A DNA stretch of 64,000 bases from Faecalibacterium prausnitzii (GCF_003287495.1 NZ_PRLE01000001.1:372001-436000), one strand, 5' to 3'; shown: positions 32,356-41,097, counted from the stretch's first letter. Numbers and translations are program-made. Notes: generated by a model from the letters alone, not told the origin.

Positions 32356-34203
32356 TTATGCTTTTTTCTTGCGATCGGTGTCCTCAATGGAGACATCGAG
32401 CCCCAACTGCTCCAGCTTGTGCAGGGACTCCTCCGCATTGGAGGCGGTCTTCCCTGCCGCTTTGGGCTCATAGGGGCCGATGGGCACTGCCACACCGGAC
32501 ACCTGGGCGATCAGCTTTTTGATGAGCTTCTGGCTATCCTTGTTGGCCCGGATGAAATCGCGGAACGTCTTACCGCCGTCGATCAGCACCCGGGTACCAT
32601 CAAAGTAAGCCTTGGATTTTTTCAGGTAGGTATAGAGCATGGGGTCTTTTTCCTGTAACAGATGGATGACCTCGCTCCATTTGTCAAAGGGATTGATGCC
32701 GGCAGCCGCCACCTTGCGGGGCCGGTCAAGGGCGGGATCTGCCGCGCAGTCCGCTTTCGGCTGCTGCGGCATGGGAGCCGGGGCAGGCGTTGCGGGCGGT
32801 TCCGGAACCGGTTCGGCCAGCGGCATGGGCGGCGCGGGCTCTTCCCACGGGAGGGCGGCGGCGCTCTCCTGCACCGGCGGCTCTTCGGGGATGGGAGGAG
32901 CTTCCTCCTGTACGGCAGGGGCCGGGGCAGACTCCTGCGGGGCAGCGGGGGCAGCAACCACCGGGGCCGGGGCGACCGGAGCCTGCTGCACCGGGGCCGC
33001 AGGGGCGCTCACAAAGGGCTGCGGCTGGGCCTGTGCGGCCGCAAAGGGCCGGGGGGCTTCCGGAGCAGGGGCGGCAGAGGCACAGGCCGGAACGGCCTGG
33101 ATCGGCTGCGCCACGGGCTGCAGCGGCTCTGCCAGATTGACCAGTGCCAGTTCCAGCTCAATGCGCTGGTCGCTGCCGCGGGCCATGTGCTCCAGCGCGT
33201 TGCCCAGCAGCCGGATGGCCCGGATGGGTTCCCGCTGGCCCAGCGCCGGGCCTTTTTGCAGATAGAGGGCTTCTTCCTCGGGCGAGACACCAGTCAGCAG
33301 CGCCTGCCCGCCGGGCAGGGCCGCCAGCATCAGGGCCCGGTAGTGGGCAATGAGCTCATCCGTCAGCCGCTTGATGTCCACCGAGTCCTGCTGCCGCAGC
33401 TGGGCCAGACAGGCCAGCGCCGTGGCGCCATCCTGGGCGGCAATGGCGTCCGAGATGCGGAACAGGTAGCTCCGGTCGGTCACGCCCGCCATCTTGCGGA
33501 CAACGCTGGCGTCGATCTGGGAGGTCACACCCGCGCAGGTGTCCAGGATGGACAGCGCATCGCGCATGGCACCATCCGCCAGGCGGGAGATAAGCTCCGC
33601 GCCCTCGGTGGTCAGCTGCAGGTGCTCCTCCCCGGCGATGTACTCCACCCGCCGGGCAATGTCCTCCGGGACGATGCGGGCAAAATCATACCGCTGGCAG
33701 CGGGAGAGGATGGTCTCCGGCACTTTCTGGATCTCGGTCGTGGCCAGGATGAAGATGACGTGGGCGGGCGGCTCCTCCAGCGTTTTGAGCAGGGCGTTGA
33801 ACGCCGCCGTCGAGAGCATGTGCACCTCGTCGATGATATATACTTTATACCGGCACTCGCTGGGGGTGTAGGCCGTCTCATCCCGCAGGCCGCGGATATC
33901 GTCCACGCCGTTGTTGGAGGCCGCGTCCATCTCCACCACGTCCAGGATGCTGCCGTCGTCGATGCCGCGGCAGATGGAGCACTGGCAGCAGGGGTCGCCG
34001 TCGTGGGGGTTGAGGCAGTTGACCGCCTTGGCAAAGATCTTGGCGCAGGTGGTCTTGCCCGTGCCGCGCACGCCTGTAAACAGGTAGGCGTGGCCAACGC
34101 GCCCGGCGGCCACCTGGTTGCGCAGCGCGGTCACCGTGCCGTGCTGGGCCACCACATCCTCAAACCGCTGGGGTCTCCACTTGCGGTACAACGCGCGATA
34201 CAT
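32356..34203 (-). CDS. dnaX: DNA polymerase III subunit gamma/tau
   Basis: This 615-residue clamp-loader ATPase begins MYRALYRKWRPQRFEDVV. It has the Walker A GVRGTGKTT, a zinc site (CLNPHDGDPCCQCSIC), the Walker B IIDEVHML and the SRC motif in ILSRCQRYDF. Residues 370-510 form a Pro/Ala/Glu-rich linker, and the last 100 form a tau-like domain that may bind polymerase alpha. The ATG at 34203 has AAAGGAGGAG upstream; the frame extends into the SRP RNA gene but that part is not protein-like. Gamma production by frameshifting is not evident. Confidence 0.97.
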   Translation of the reverse strand: MYRALYRKWRPQRFEDVVAQHGTVTALRNQVAAGRVGHAYLFTGVRGTGKTTCAKIFAKAVNCLNPHDGDPCCQCSICRGIDDGSILDVVEMDAASNNGVDDIRGLRDETAYTPSECRYKVYIIDEVHMLSTAAFNALLKTLEEPPAHVIFILATTEIQKVPETILSRCQRYDFARIVPEDIARRVEYIAGEEHLQLTTEGAELISRLADGAMRDALSILDTCAGVTSQIDASVVRKMAGVTDRSYLFRISDAIAAQDGATALACLAQLRQQDSVDIKRLTDELIAHYRALMLAALPGGQALLTGVSPEEEALYLQKGPALGQREPIRAIRLLGNALEHMARGSDQRIELELALVNLAEPLQPVAQPIQAVPACASAAPAPEAPRPFAAAQAQPQPFVSAPAAPVQQAPVAPAPVVAAPAAPQESAPAPAVQEEAPPIPEEPPVQESAAALPWEEPAPPMPLAEPVPEPPATPAPAPMPQQPKADCAADPALDRPRKVAAAGINPFDKWSEVIHLLQEKDPMLYTYLKKSKAYFDGTRVLIDGGKTFRDFIRANKDSQKLIKKLIAQVSGVAVPIGPYEPKAAGKTASNAEESLHKLEQLGLDVSIEDTDRKKKA

Positions 34204-34233
34204 CCGGCTCTCCTCCTTTGACAATAAAAAATC

Positions 34234-34412
34234 GGACAGCGCTGACGGGGTTTGACCCCCGCCTTGCGTAACTCGGCATACGGATGCAGGCTGACTGAAA
34301 CGCACGGGGCGCGCCGCTTAAGGCTGCTTGGTTCCCCACCTGACCTGGTTCACAACGGCCCCATCGTACAGGGCCCGCATCCGTATGCCGAACCACGCAG
34401 CAGGCGCTGTCC
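34234..34412 (-). ncRNA. ffs: Signal recognition particle RNA (large bacterial type)
   Basis: The minus strand holds the SRP hallmark GAACCAGGTCAGG ... GGAACCAAGCAGCC that forms the Ffh-binding helix 8. The arms pair along the length: GGACAGCGC with GCGCTGTCC at the ends, and GGCATACGGATGC with GCATCCGTATGCC further in. The RNA of about 180 bases is followed by TTTTTTATTG, a terminator formed with the terminal stem. It sits directly upstream of dnaX, as scr does in Bacillus. Exact ends are estimated from pairing. Confidence 0.9.
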
Positions 34413-34483
34413 GACATGACACATCTTTGATGTGCTTGGTTATTGTATCATACTTTGGGGCAGATTGCAAGAGGGCAGCAAAA

Positions 34484-34515
34484 GAGCCCCGCCGGAAAAA
34501 ACTCCGGCGGGGCTC
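34484..34515 (-). terminator. Terminator of pta
   Basis: A 12-bp stem (GAGCCCCGCCGG with CCGGCGGGGCTC) is followed by TTTTGC on the minus strand. Confidence 0.82.
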
Positions 34516-34540
34516 TGATATCCGTCTAGCAGGTAATCAA

Positions 34541-35566
34541 TCAGGACTGGCAGGCAGTGATCAGGCTCATCTTGTAGACCTCGTCCGCGTTGCAGCCGCG
34601 GGACAGGTCGTTGATGGGAGCGTTCAGGCCCTGCAGGATGGGGCCGTAAGCAGCATAGCCGCCCAGACGCTGTGCGATCTTATAGCCGATGTTGCCGGCC
34701 TCGATGCAGGGGAAGATAAAGGTGTTGGCCTGGCCAGCGACCTTGCTGCCCTTGCACTTGACCTGAGCGACCTCGGGAGCAACGGCAGCGTCAAACTGCA
34801 GCTCGCCGTCCACAGCCAGCTCGGGGTCCATCTCCTGAGCCTTGATGACTGCATCGTGGCTCAGAGCAACGGTGCCGCCCTTGCCGGAGCCCTTGGTGGA
34901 GAAGCTCAGGACAGCCACTTTCGGATCGATGCCGAACAGCTTTGCGGTCTTGGCGGTCTCGATGGCCACCTCAGCCAGCTTTGCGGAAGCAGAGACCTTG
35001 ACCTCGCCGGTAACCTTGTCCACGGTATCGGTGTAGTCGATGTTGACAGCGCAGTCGCCCATGGCAATGCGCTTCAGGCCCTCTTCGCCGCAGTCGCGGT
35101 CCAGGATGAAGCAGGAGCTCACCAGATGCGCGCCTTTCTTGGTCTTGACCAGCTGCAGAGCGGGGCGGATGGTATCAGCGGTGGAGTAGGTAGCGCCGCC
35201 CAGCAGGCAGTCAGCCTTGCCCATCTTGACCAGCATGGTGCCGAAGTAGTTGGACTTCTTCAGCAGAGCAGTGCACTCCTCAGCGGACTGCTTGCCCTTG
35301 CGCAGCTCGACCATGGTGTTGACCATCTCATCGAAGCCTGCGTAGTTCTCAGGGTCGATGATCTCGGCAGCGGAAATATCATAGTTGCCAGCAGCAGCGG
35401 CAGCCTTGCACTCTGCCTCATTGCCGACCATAACCACTTTCAGCACGCCCTCAGCCAGCAGCTTGCTTGCGGCCTCCAGGATGCGGGGGTCATTGCCCTC
35501 GGTAAAAACGATCGTCTTGGGGTTCGCTTTCAGCTGGGCTACCAGCGGTGCAAACATATCAGCCAT
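34541..35566 (-). CDS. pta: Phosphate acetyltransferase
   Basis: This 341-residue enzyme interconverts acetyl-CoA and acetyl phosphate, the route to acetate and ATP with AckA. Family blocks are KTIVFTEGNDPRIL, YFGTMLVKMGKADCLLGGATYSTADTIRPALQ (in part), LSFSTKGSGKG and GELQFDAA, plus ANTFIFPCIEAGNIGYKI. It is the short, single-domain Pta type. The ATG at 35566 has GGAGGT upstream. The codon use is strongly biased towards a few codons, which fits high expression. Downstream ackA is not in this window. Confidence 0.96.
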   Translation of the reverse strand: MADMFAPLVAQLKANPKTIVFTEGNDPRILEAASKLLAEGVLKVVMVGNEAECKAAAAAGNYDISAAEIIDPENYAGFDEMVNTMVELRKGKQSAEECTALLKKSNYFGTMLVKMGKADCLLGGATYSTADTIRPALQLVKTKKGAHLVSSCFILDRDCGEEGLKRIAMGDCAVNIDYTDTVDKVTGEVKVSASAKLAEVAIETAKTAKLFGIDPKVAVLSFSTKGSGKGGTVALSHDAVIKAQEMDPELAVDGELQFDAAVAPEVAQVKCKGSKVAGQANTFIFPCIEAGNIGYKIAQRLGGYAAYGPILQGLNAPINDLSRGCNADEVYKMSLITACQS

Positions 35567-35629
35567 TGTGATTACCTCCGAAATAACTTTTGCAATTTTT
35601 CCTGGGCGCACAGGAGCGCCCTCTTTTTT

Positions 35630-35657
35630 ATTCTAGCACAGAGTCAGAAAACTTCAA
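35630..35657 (-). promoter_or_regulatory. Promoter of pta
   Basis: TTGAAG (35652-35657), 16 bases and TAGAAT (35630-35635), with a TGC extended -10, on the minus strand. A GGGCGC/GCGCCC hairpin lies in the leader at about 35604-35621. The rest of 35660-35810 is AT-rich with nothing I recognise. Confidence 0.72.
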
Positions 35658-35812
35658 GACAAAACCGCAATTTTGTGGTATATTAATTCCAGAAATTCAT
35701 CACAGGTTTGTGAAATGTTTGTCATTTAATTTGTTAAGAAACAGACGATGCTTCCCCCGTCGAACTGTTTTACGGGCTATAACCTCTTTCTTTTTCCGTT
35801 CTATATTTTACA

Positions 35813-35827
35813 TGCACATCATGCGCA
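35813..35827. promoter_or_regulatory. Operator candidate of the toxin-antitoxin operon
   Basis: TGCACATCATGCGCA is an imperfect palindrome (one mismatch pair around a central C), seven bases upstream of the -35. RelB/DinJ antitoxins bind such sites to repress their own operon. Confidence 0.55.
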
Positions 35828-35834
35828 TAATATG

Positions 35835-35862
35835 TTGACATTTCTCTCAAATATGCTATATT
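35835..35862 (+). promoter_or_regulatory. Promoter of the dinJ-yafQ operon
   Basis: TTGACA (35835-35840), 16 bases and TATATT (35857-35862), with a TGC extended -10. Confidence 0.8.
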
Positions 35863-35894
35863 GATCATAGAATACTTGTATGGAGGTTTTCGAT

Positions 35895-36176
35895 ATGGCA
35901 AGAACAAGCACCAATATCAGTCTTGACCCGGAGCTCAAGCGTTCCAGTCAGGAATTGTTTGCCGATCTCGGCATTGACCTTTCCACCGCGATCACTCTTT
36001 TTCTCAAGCAGTCTCTCCGTGTCCAGGGCCTTCCCTTTGCTGTCACTCGGGAGAATCCCAATGCAGAAACGGCAGCCGCGCTGAACGAGTATGTCGAGAT
36101 GAAAGCACACCCAGAAAAGTATAAGCGCTACGCTTCTTTTCAGGATGCCATGAATGAGGTACTCTCGGATGCTTGA
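35895..36176 (+). CDS. dinJ: RelB/DinJ family antitoxin
   Basis: This 93-residue protein begins MARTSTNISLDPELKRSSQ, a ribbon-helix-helix DNA-binding start, followed by LGIDLSTAITLFLKQSLRVQGLPF, the DinJ signature. The C-terminal tail should wrap and neutralise the YafQ toxin. The ATG at 35895 has GGAGG upstream; an in-frame ATG five codons earlier overlaps the ribosome site. It overlaps the toxin gene by eight bases. The pair is in an AT-rich patch between pta and a DNA glycosylase gene, which suggests insertion by transfer. Confidence 0.93.
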   Translation: MARTSTNISLDPELKRSSQELFADLGIDLSTAITLFLKQSLRVQGLPFAVTRENPNAETAAALNEYVEMKAHPEKYKRYASFQDAMNEVLSDA

Positions 36177-36444
36177 TGTCGTTCTTTCCAACCGCTTCAA
36201 GAAAGACCTCAAGCTCGCTGCCAAACGCGGCCTTGATCTGGATGCGCTCAACGCCATCGTCGATCAGCTTGCCGCCGGGCAGCCTCTGCCGGACAAAAAC
36301 CGTGACCATGCCCTGACCGGTGATTATATCGGCTTTCGCGAATGTCATATCCGGCCGGACTGGCTTCTCGTTTATCGTGTCGATGGGGAAGACTTGATCC
36401 TCTTTCTTTTCCGCACCGGCAGCCACACCGATCTATTCGATTGA
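36169..36444 (+). CDS. yafQ: YafQ family mRNA interferase toxin
   Basis: This 91-residue RelE-superfamily toxin should cut mRNA on the ribosome. The YafQ catalytic residues are all visible: H47 in RDHAL, H60 in ECHIRPD, D64 in the same motif and H86 in GSHTDLF. The core D-H-x-L-x-G-x-Y-x-G-x-R-E-C-H-I-x-P-D-W-L-L-V-Y pattern is well kept. The ATG at 36169 is inside the end of the antitoxin gene, with TGAGG upstream, so translation is coupled. It looks intact and active. Confidence 0.93.
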   Translation: MLDVVLSNRFKKDLKLAAKRGLDLDALNAIVDQLAAGQPLPDKNRDHALTGDYIGFRECHIRPDWLLVYRVDGEDLILFLFRTGSHTDLFD

Positions 36445-36510
36445 ACCGACAGCAGGCAGTTCCCGGACTGTCTGCTTTTTGTCATTTTATAAAGAGTAAG
36501 GAACGAAGCT

Positions 36511-37077
36511 ATGGATCTTGAAACGTTACGCACCCAATGCCTCTCCTGCACCCGTTGCCCGCTGCACACCACCCGCACCAACGTGGTGTTCGGGCAGGGC
36601 GTACCCACGGCCGAAGTGCTGTTTGTGGGCGAGGGCCCCGGCCAGAGCGAGGATGAGCAGGGCCTGCCTTTTGTGGGCCGCAGCGGCCAGCTGCTGGATA
36701 AATACCTGTTTGCCATCGACCTGGACCGGAACCAGAACTGCTACATCGCCAACATCGTCAAGTGCCGCCCGCCCCAGAACCGCGACCCGCTCCCGGCCGA
36801 GAGCGAGGCCTGTATGCCCTGGCTGCGGGAGCAGTTCCGCATCTTGCAGCCCAAGATCGTGGTCTGCCTGGGCCGCATTGCCGCCCAGCGGATGATCCGG
36901 GCGGATTTCTCCGTGACCAAAGAGCACGGCACCTTTATTGAAAAAGGCGGCATTTGGTTCATGGGCACGTTCCACCCCGCCGCCCTGCTCCGCCAGAAGC
37001 AGAATAAACCGGACGCCTTTGCGGATTTCCTGGCCCTGCGGGAGAAGATCGGGCAGGTGTGCGAGCACACTTACTGA
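36511..37077 (+). CDS. Uracil-DNA glycosylase, family 4 (iron-sulfur type)
   Basis: This 188-residue enzyme removes uracil from DNA. The four cluster cysteines C13, C16, C85 and C101 are in place, as are the motifs GEGPGQSEDEQGLPFVGRSG (uracil pocket) and TFHPAALLR. The family is typical of anaerobes and thermophiles. The frame has AAGGA before the ATG. It lies 66 bases before the next plus-strand gene and may be co-transcribed with it. Confidence 0.95.
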   Translation: MDLETLRTQCLSCTRCPLHTTRTNVVFGQGVPTAEVLFVGEGPGQSEDEQGLPFVGRSGQLLDKYLFAIDLDRNQNCYIANIVKCRPPQNRDPLPAESEACMPWLREQFRILQPKIVVCLGRIAAQRMIRADFSVTKEHGTFIEKGGIWFMGTFHPAALLRQKQNKPDAFADFLALREKIGQVCEHTY

Positions 37078-37143
37078 TCCATGGAGGAAACACAATCCGC
37101 CCCGCTTTTGCATAGCTTTATAGCAAAAGCGAGGTGTTCTCTC

Positions 37144-38232
37144 ATGATGCAGACCACGAGCAAAACCGTTGATTTCTTCCTCGGTGCCACCACGCCCGCC
37201 GGGTTCAAAGGCTATTTTGAGCCCCTGCGGCGGGAGCCGGGGATACAGATGTATCTCATCAAAAGCGGGCCAGGCTGCGGCAAATCCACCCTGATGAAGC
37301 AGCTGGCCCAAAAGGCCGAGCAGCAGGGCCAGTCCATTGAGCGGGTGCACTGCGCCAGCGACCCGGACAGTCTGGACGGGGTGGTGTTTCTGGGGCAGCG
37401 GGCCGCCATCGTGGACGCCACCGCACCCCATGTATTGGAACCGGACGCCCCGGGGGCCGACGAGATCGTTGTCAGTCTCTATCACACCATCCGGGCCGAG
37501 GCCCTGGCTCCCCACCGCGAGGAAGTCAAAGCCCTGTTCCGGCGCAACGCGCAGCTGCGGGCCCGGGCCGCGCGATATGTAGCCTCCGCCGGGAGTTTGC
37601 TGCTGGACAGCCGCCGGGCCGAGGCCTGCAGTACCAACTTTGAAAAAGTCCGCCGTTATGTCAAGCGGCTCTGCACCCGGGTGCTGCCCCGGTGCCCGGA
37701 CGACTGCTCCCCCAGCGAGGAGCTGCGTCTGCTCTCGGCCATCACCCCCAAGGGGATGGTCTTTTACAAGGGCACCGTGCAGGCTCTGGCCGACCGCTGC
37801 ATCGTCTTCCGGGACGATTACGGGGCCGTCTCCCGGCTGCTGCTGGAACTCATCCGGGCCGAAGCGCTGGCCCGGGGGTATCACATCATCACCTGCCCCT
37901 GTGCCATGCACCCGGAGGATAAGATCGACCACATTCTCATCCCCTCCCTGCGGCTGGCGTTCCTCACGGACAACAGCTGGCACCCGGTGCAGCTGCCCGG
38001 CGTGCAGGCCGTGCGGTGCACCCGATTCCTGGACCGGGAAAATCTGGCCCGGTGCCGGGCCCGGCTGCGGTTCAACGAGCGAGCCGCCAACGAGCTGCTG
38101 GAACAGGCCGTTGCCCTGATGGCACAGGCCAAAAGCTGCCACGATGAGCTGGAAACCTACTACCGCGCGGCGGTGGATTTTGAGGCCGTCAATGCAGAGG
38201 TGCAGAAATGCGCTGAGATGCTGCAACTATGA
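37144..38232 (+). CDS. P-loop ATPase of the PRK06851-like family, function unknown
   Basis: This 362-residue protein has a Walker A motif KSGPGCGKSTLMKQL near residue 45 after FLGATTPAGFKGYFEPL. Relatives carry two P-loop halves. The second half here (about 230 on) has IVFRDDYGAVSRLLLELI where the second P-loop would be, so that site is lost. The C-terminal half has DKIDHILIPSLRLAFLT, conserved in the family. The family is common in spore-forming Firmicutes but has no known role. The chosen ATG at 37144 has GCGAGGTG upstream; a frame from 37081 is open but lacks a ribosome site. Confidence 0.75.
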   Translation: MMQTTSKTVDFFLGATTPAGFKGYFEPLRREPGIQMYLIKSGPGCGKSTLMKQLAQKAEQQGQSIERVHCASDPDSLDGVVFLGQRAAIVDATAPHVLEPDAPGADEIVVSLYHTIRAEALAPHREEVKALFRRNAQLRARAARYVASAGSLLLDSRRAEACSTNFEKVRRYVKRLCTRVLPRCPDDCSPSEELRLLSAITPKGMVFYKGTVQALADRCIVFRDDYGAVSRLLLELIRAEALARGYHIITCPCAMHPEDKIDHILIPSLRLAFLTDNSWHPVQLPGVQAVRCTRFLDRENLARCRARLRFNERAANELLEQAVALMAQAKSCHDELETYYRAAVDFEAVNAEVQKCAEMLQL

Positions 38233-38238
38233 GGATAT

Positions 38239-38264
38239 GTTCTCTTTTGTCCCCAAAAGAGAAC
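38239..38264 (+). repeat. Perfect hairpin after the ATPase gene
   Basis: GTTCTCTTTTG pairs with CAAAAGAGAAC over 11 bp with a four-base loop. There is no T-run after it, so it may stabilise the 3' end rather than terminate. Confidence 0.6.
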
Positions 38265-38350
38265 CAGAAAAGGGCCGCTAGTTTCGAGGCGCGGGGCACG
38301 AATCAGGGGCTGCTCGCCCCTAATAACCCCATTTATGTTTGCTACACTGA

Positions 38351-38399
38351 AAAATTTGGGAGATTCACGCATTCGCGTGAAGATCTCTGTCCAAATTTT
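38351..38399 (+). repeat. Large inverted repeat before the helicase gene
   Basis: AAAATTTGG (38351-38359) pairs with CCAAATTTT (38391-38399) and encloses TTCACGC/GCGTGAA. A further hairpin, ATTTGCTGC/GCAGCAGAT, lies at 38412-38432. Together they occupy most of the gap before the helicase start and may be a leader structure or a mobile repeat. Confidence 0.6.
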
Positions 38400-38459
38400 C
38401 CAGCTTCGCTGATTTGCTGCTTTGCAGCAGATGTTATGTTGTTGTAAGAGGAAAACAGG

Positions 38460-40955
38460 ATGGCTGAAGTAAAGCTCTCAGTGCGGGAGCTGGTAGAGTT
38501 TTTATTACGGACGGGCAGCATCGACAGCCGCTTTGCGGGGTTCGACCGGGCCAACGAGGGGGCCCGCATCCACCGCAAGCTTCAAAAGGCCGCCGGGGAA
38601 GGCTATCAGGCGGAAGTCTTCCTCTCCGAAACCCGGGAGGTGGACGGCATCCCGTTCACCATCGAGGGCCGGGCCGACGGCATTTTCCAGAGCGAGGACG
38701 GCGTGACCGTCATCGACGAAATCAAAACCACCGCCATCCCCACGGACGAAATTCAGGAGGACGGCAACCCCTGCCACTGGGCACAGGGGATGGTCTACGG
38801 GGCCATCTATGCCAAACAGCAGGGCCTGCCCCGGCTGGATGTCCGGCTGACCTATTACCAGATCGACACCGACGAGATCGTCCGGTTTCCCCGACATTTC
38901 ACGCAGGAAGAACTGGACGCGTTCTTCGAAGGTCTGCTGCGGCAGTACGCCCCCTGGGCCCGGCGCCAGCTGGACTGGGACACCCGCCGGGCTGCCAGTC
39001 TGAACGCCCTGCGCTTCCCCTTTGAAACGTACCGGCCCGGGCAGCGGGCTCTTGCCGGGGAAATCTACCGGGCCTGCAAGGCGGGCGGCAAAGGCGGGGC
39101 CCGGCTCTTCTGCCAGGCCCCCACCGGCATCGGCAAGACCATGAGCGCCCTCTTCCCGGCACTGAAAGCCATGGGCGAGGGCCACGGCGAAAAGCTCTTT
39201 TACCTCACGGCCCGCAACACCACCCAGGCCGCTGCCGAGGACGCCCTTGCCCGGCTGCGGGCCTCAGCCCCGGAGCTGGCCCTGCGCAGCGTGACCCTGA
39301 CGGCCAAGGAGAAAGCCTGTCTGTGCAGGGACGCCGAGGGTCATCCCGCCTGTCTGCCGGAGCTCTGCCCCTACGCCAACGGCTACTACGACCGCCTCAA
39401 AACGGCCCTCTCTGCCCTTCTGGACGGCGGCAGCGGCTGTTTTGACCGGACCGTGCTGGCCGAGACGGGCCGGAAATTCTCGGTCTGCCCTTTTGAGCTG
39501 GGGCTGGACCTGAGCGAGTGGTGCGACGTGGTCATCGGGGATTACAACTATCTGTTTGACCCGGTGGTAAGGCTCCGCCGCTTCTTCGATGCCTCCGGTG
39601 ACTGGCTCTTCCTCATCGACGAGGCCCACAACCTGCCCGACCGGGCCCGGGCCATGTACTCCGCCAGCTTTTCCAAGGCCAGCCTCACCGAGGCCAAGCG
39701 CTCTCTGGGCCCGGGCAAAAGCGCCCTCAAAACGGCCCTGCGCAAGGCTGACAAGGCCTTTCTGGAAGCGCGGCGGGCTGTGGCGGAGCTGGCCCCCCGG
39801 CACGGCACCCTGCCCGCGGAAGCTGCCCCCGCCGAGGCCAAACAGACCAGCCTGCTGGACGCCCCGGAGACGGAAACCGCATTCGCGCTGCCGGAGCCGC
39901 TTTTTGCGGAGGACGGCACGGTCTTTTTTCGGGAGCTGCCCGCCGGGCTGTTAAAGCCCCTGCAGGCCCTGACAGCTCCCCTGCAGGACTGGCTGGAGCA
40001 GCACCCGGACGCCGAGGCCCACACAGCCTTGCTCGACCTTTATTTTAAGGTACAGGACATCCTGCGGGCGGCAGAGCGGTACGACGAGCACTTTACCGCC
40101 CAGCTGACGGCCTATGGCAGCGCGCTGGATTTCCACATCCTCTGCCTGGACCCGGCCCCCTTTGTGGACGCCAGCCTCAGCGGCGGGCGGGCCGCCGCCC
40201 TGTTCAGCGCAACGCTGACCCCGCCGGGCTACTACCGGAATGTGTTGGGCTGCCCGGACGCCCGGGCCGTGGCGCTGGAAAGCCCGTTCCCGCCCCAGCA
40301 CCTGGGGCTCTACTGCCTGCCCTCCATCTCCACCCGGTATCGGGACCGGGAGGCCAGCATCCGCCCCCTCTCCGACGCGCTGGCGGCCATGGCAAAAGGC
40401 AAAGTGGGCAACTATCTGGCGTTTTTCCCCAGTTACGCCTACCTGCGGCAGGTGTACGAGGATTTCACGGCCCGCTACCCGGACATCCCCACGCTGGCAC
40501 AGGAGAGCGGACTGGACGACGCCGGGCGGGCGGCCTTTCTGGCCCGGTTTGCGCCCCACCCGGAAAAGACTCTGCTAGGCTTCGGGGTGCTGGGCGGCAT
40601 CTTCGGGGAGGGGGTCGATTTAGCGGGGGACCGCCTCATCGGGTGCGCCATCGTGGGGGTGGGCCTGCCCCAGGTGAACCCCCGGCAGGAGATGCTCCGC
40701 CGCTATTACGACGCGGCCCCCGGCGGCACCGGCTTTGACTACGCCTACCGCTGCCCGGGCATGAACAAGGTCTTACAGGCGGCAGGGCGGGTCATCCGCA
40801 CCAGCGAAGATAAAGGCGTGGTTCTTTTGCTGGATGACCGCTTTGCCCGCAGCGAGTATACCCGGCTGTTCCCCCGTCACTGGGGGCACCTGCAATATCT
40901 GCAAAACACTCAGGCCCTCTCGGAAGCATTGAACGCTTTCTGGAAGCAGCCTTGA
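38460..40955 (+). CDS. DinG/XPD-like helicase with N-terminal PDDEXK nuclease-like domain
   Basis: This 831-residue protein begins with a Cas4/RecB-like nuclease domain (about 1-175) with D73 in GRADGIF and D86-E87-x-K89 in VIDEIKTT. The helicase starts near 190 with APTGIGKT (220-227), an iron-sulfur cysteine set (C289, C298, C303, C343), the DEAH box 387-390 and C-terminal motifs LFSATL, GIFGEGVDL and QAAGRVIRT. It is a 5'-3' XPD-type helicase by family. The nuclease domain has the full motif and may be active. The ATG is preceded by AAGAGGAAAACAGG. A strong terminator follows; it is probably transcribed alone. A role in repair is inferred. Confidence 0.92.
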   Translation: MAEVKLSVRELVEFLLRTGSIDSRFAGFDRANEGARIHRKLQKAAGEGYQAEVFLSETREVDGIPFTIEGRADGIFQSEDGVTVIDEIKTTAIPTDEIQEDGNPCHWAQGMVYGAIYAKQQGLPRLDVRLTYYQIDTDEIVRFPRHFTQEELDAFFEGLLRQYAPWARRQLDWDTRRAASLNALRFPFETYRPGQRALAGEIYRACKAGGKGGARLFCQAPTGIGKTMSALFPALKAMGEGHGEKLFYLTARNTTQAAAEDALARLRASAPELALRSVTLTAKEKACLCRDAEGHPACLPELCPYANGYYDRLKTALSALLDGGSGCFDRTVLAETGRKFSVCPFELGLDLSEWCDVVIGDYNYLFDPVVRLRRFFDASGDWLFLIDEAHNLPDRARAMYSASFSKASLTEAKRSLGPGKSALKTALRKADKAFLEARRAVAELAPRHGTLPAEAAPAEAKQTSLLDAPETETAFALPEPLFAEDGTVFFRELPAGLLKPLQALTAPLQDWLEQHPDAEAHTALLDLYFKVQDILRAAERYDEHFTAQLTAYGSALDFHILCLDPAPFVDASLSGGRAAALFSATLTPPGYYRNVLGCPDARAVALESPFPPQHLGLYCLPSISTRYRDREASIRPLSDALAAMAKGKVGNYLAFFPSYAYLRQVYEDFTARYPDIPTLAQESGLDDAGRAAFLARFAPHPEKTLLGFGVLGGIFGEGVDLAGDRLIGCAIVGVGLPQVNPRQEMLRRYYDAAPGGTGFDYAYRCPGMNKVLQAAGRVIRTSEDKGVVLLLDDRFARSEYTRLFPRHWGHLQYLQNTQALSEALNAFWKQP

Positions 40956-40959
40956 TCTT

Positions 40960-41007
40960 CCCGGCATCGGTACCGACGAGAAATCGGTCACGGTGTCGGG
41001 ATTTTTT
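40960..41007 (+). terminator. Terminator of the helicase gene
   Basis: A long stem with few mismatches (CCCGGCATCGGTACCGA with TCGGTCACGGTGTCGGG) is followed by ATTTTTTC. Confidence 0.88.
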
Positions 41008-41077
41008 CTGTCTAATTTTTCCAATTTCATCCGTGAAAAGTAACAAAACGGTACGGTTCTCCCGGAGTTTTTGATGA

Positions 41078-41097
41078 TTCCCGGAAATTACCGGGAA
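41078..41097. repeat. Inverted repeat upstream of the LacI regulator
   Basis: TTCCCGG and CCGGGAA (7 bp, perfect) flank AAATTA. It could be an operator. The intergenic region 40956-41281 holds this repeat, the one at 41122 and the operator at 41224, and no gene. Confidence 0.5.

Noticed and set aside
32356-34203. Programmed frameshift in dnaX
   Set aside because: I saw no slippery A-rich heptamer with a following stem in the right place, so no gamma product is claimed.
36526-38226. 566-codon minus-strand open frame opposite the uracil glycosylase and ATPase genes
   Set aside because: Both plus-strand genes have clear motifs and ribosome sites; the minus frame has neither.
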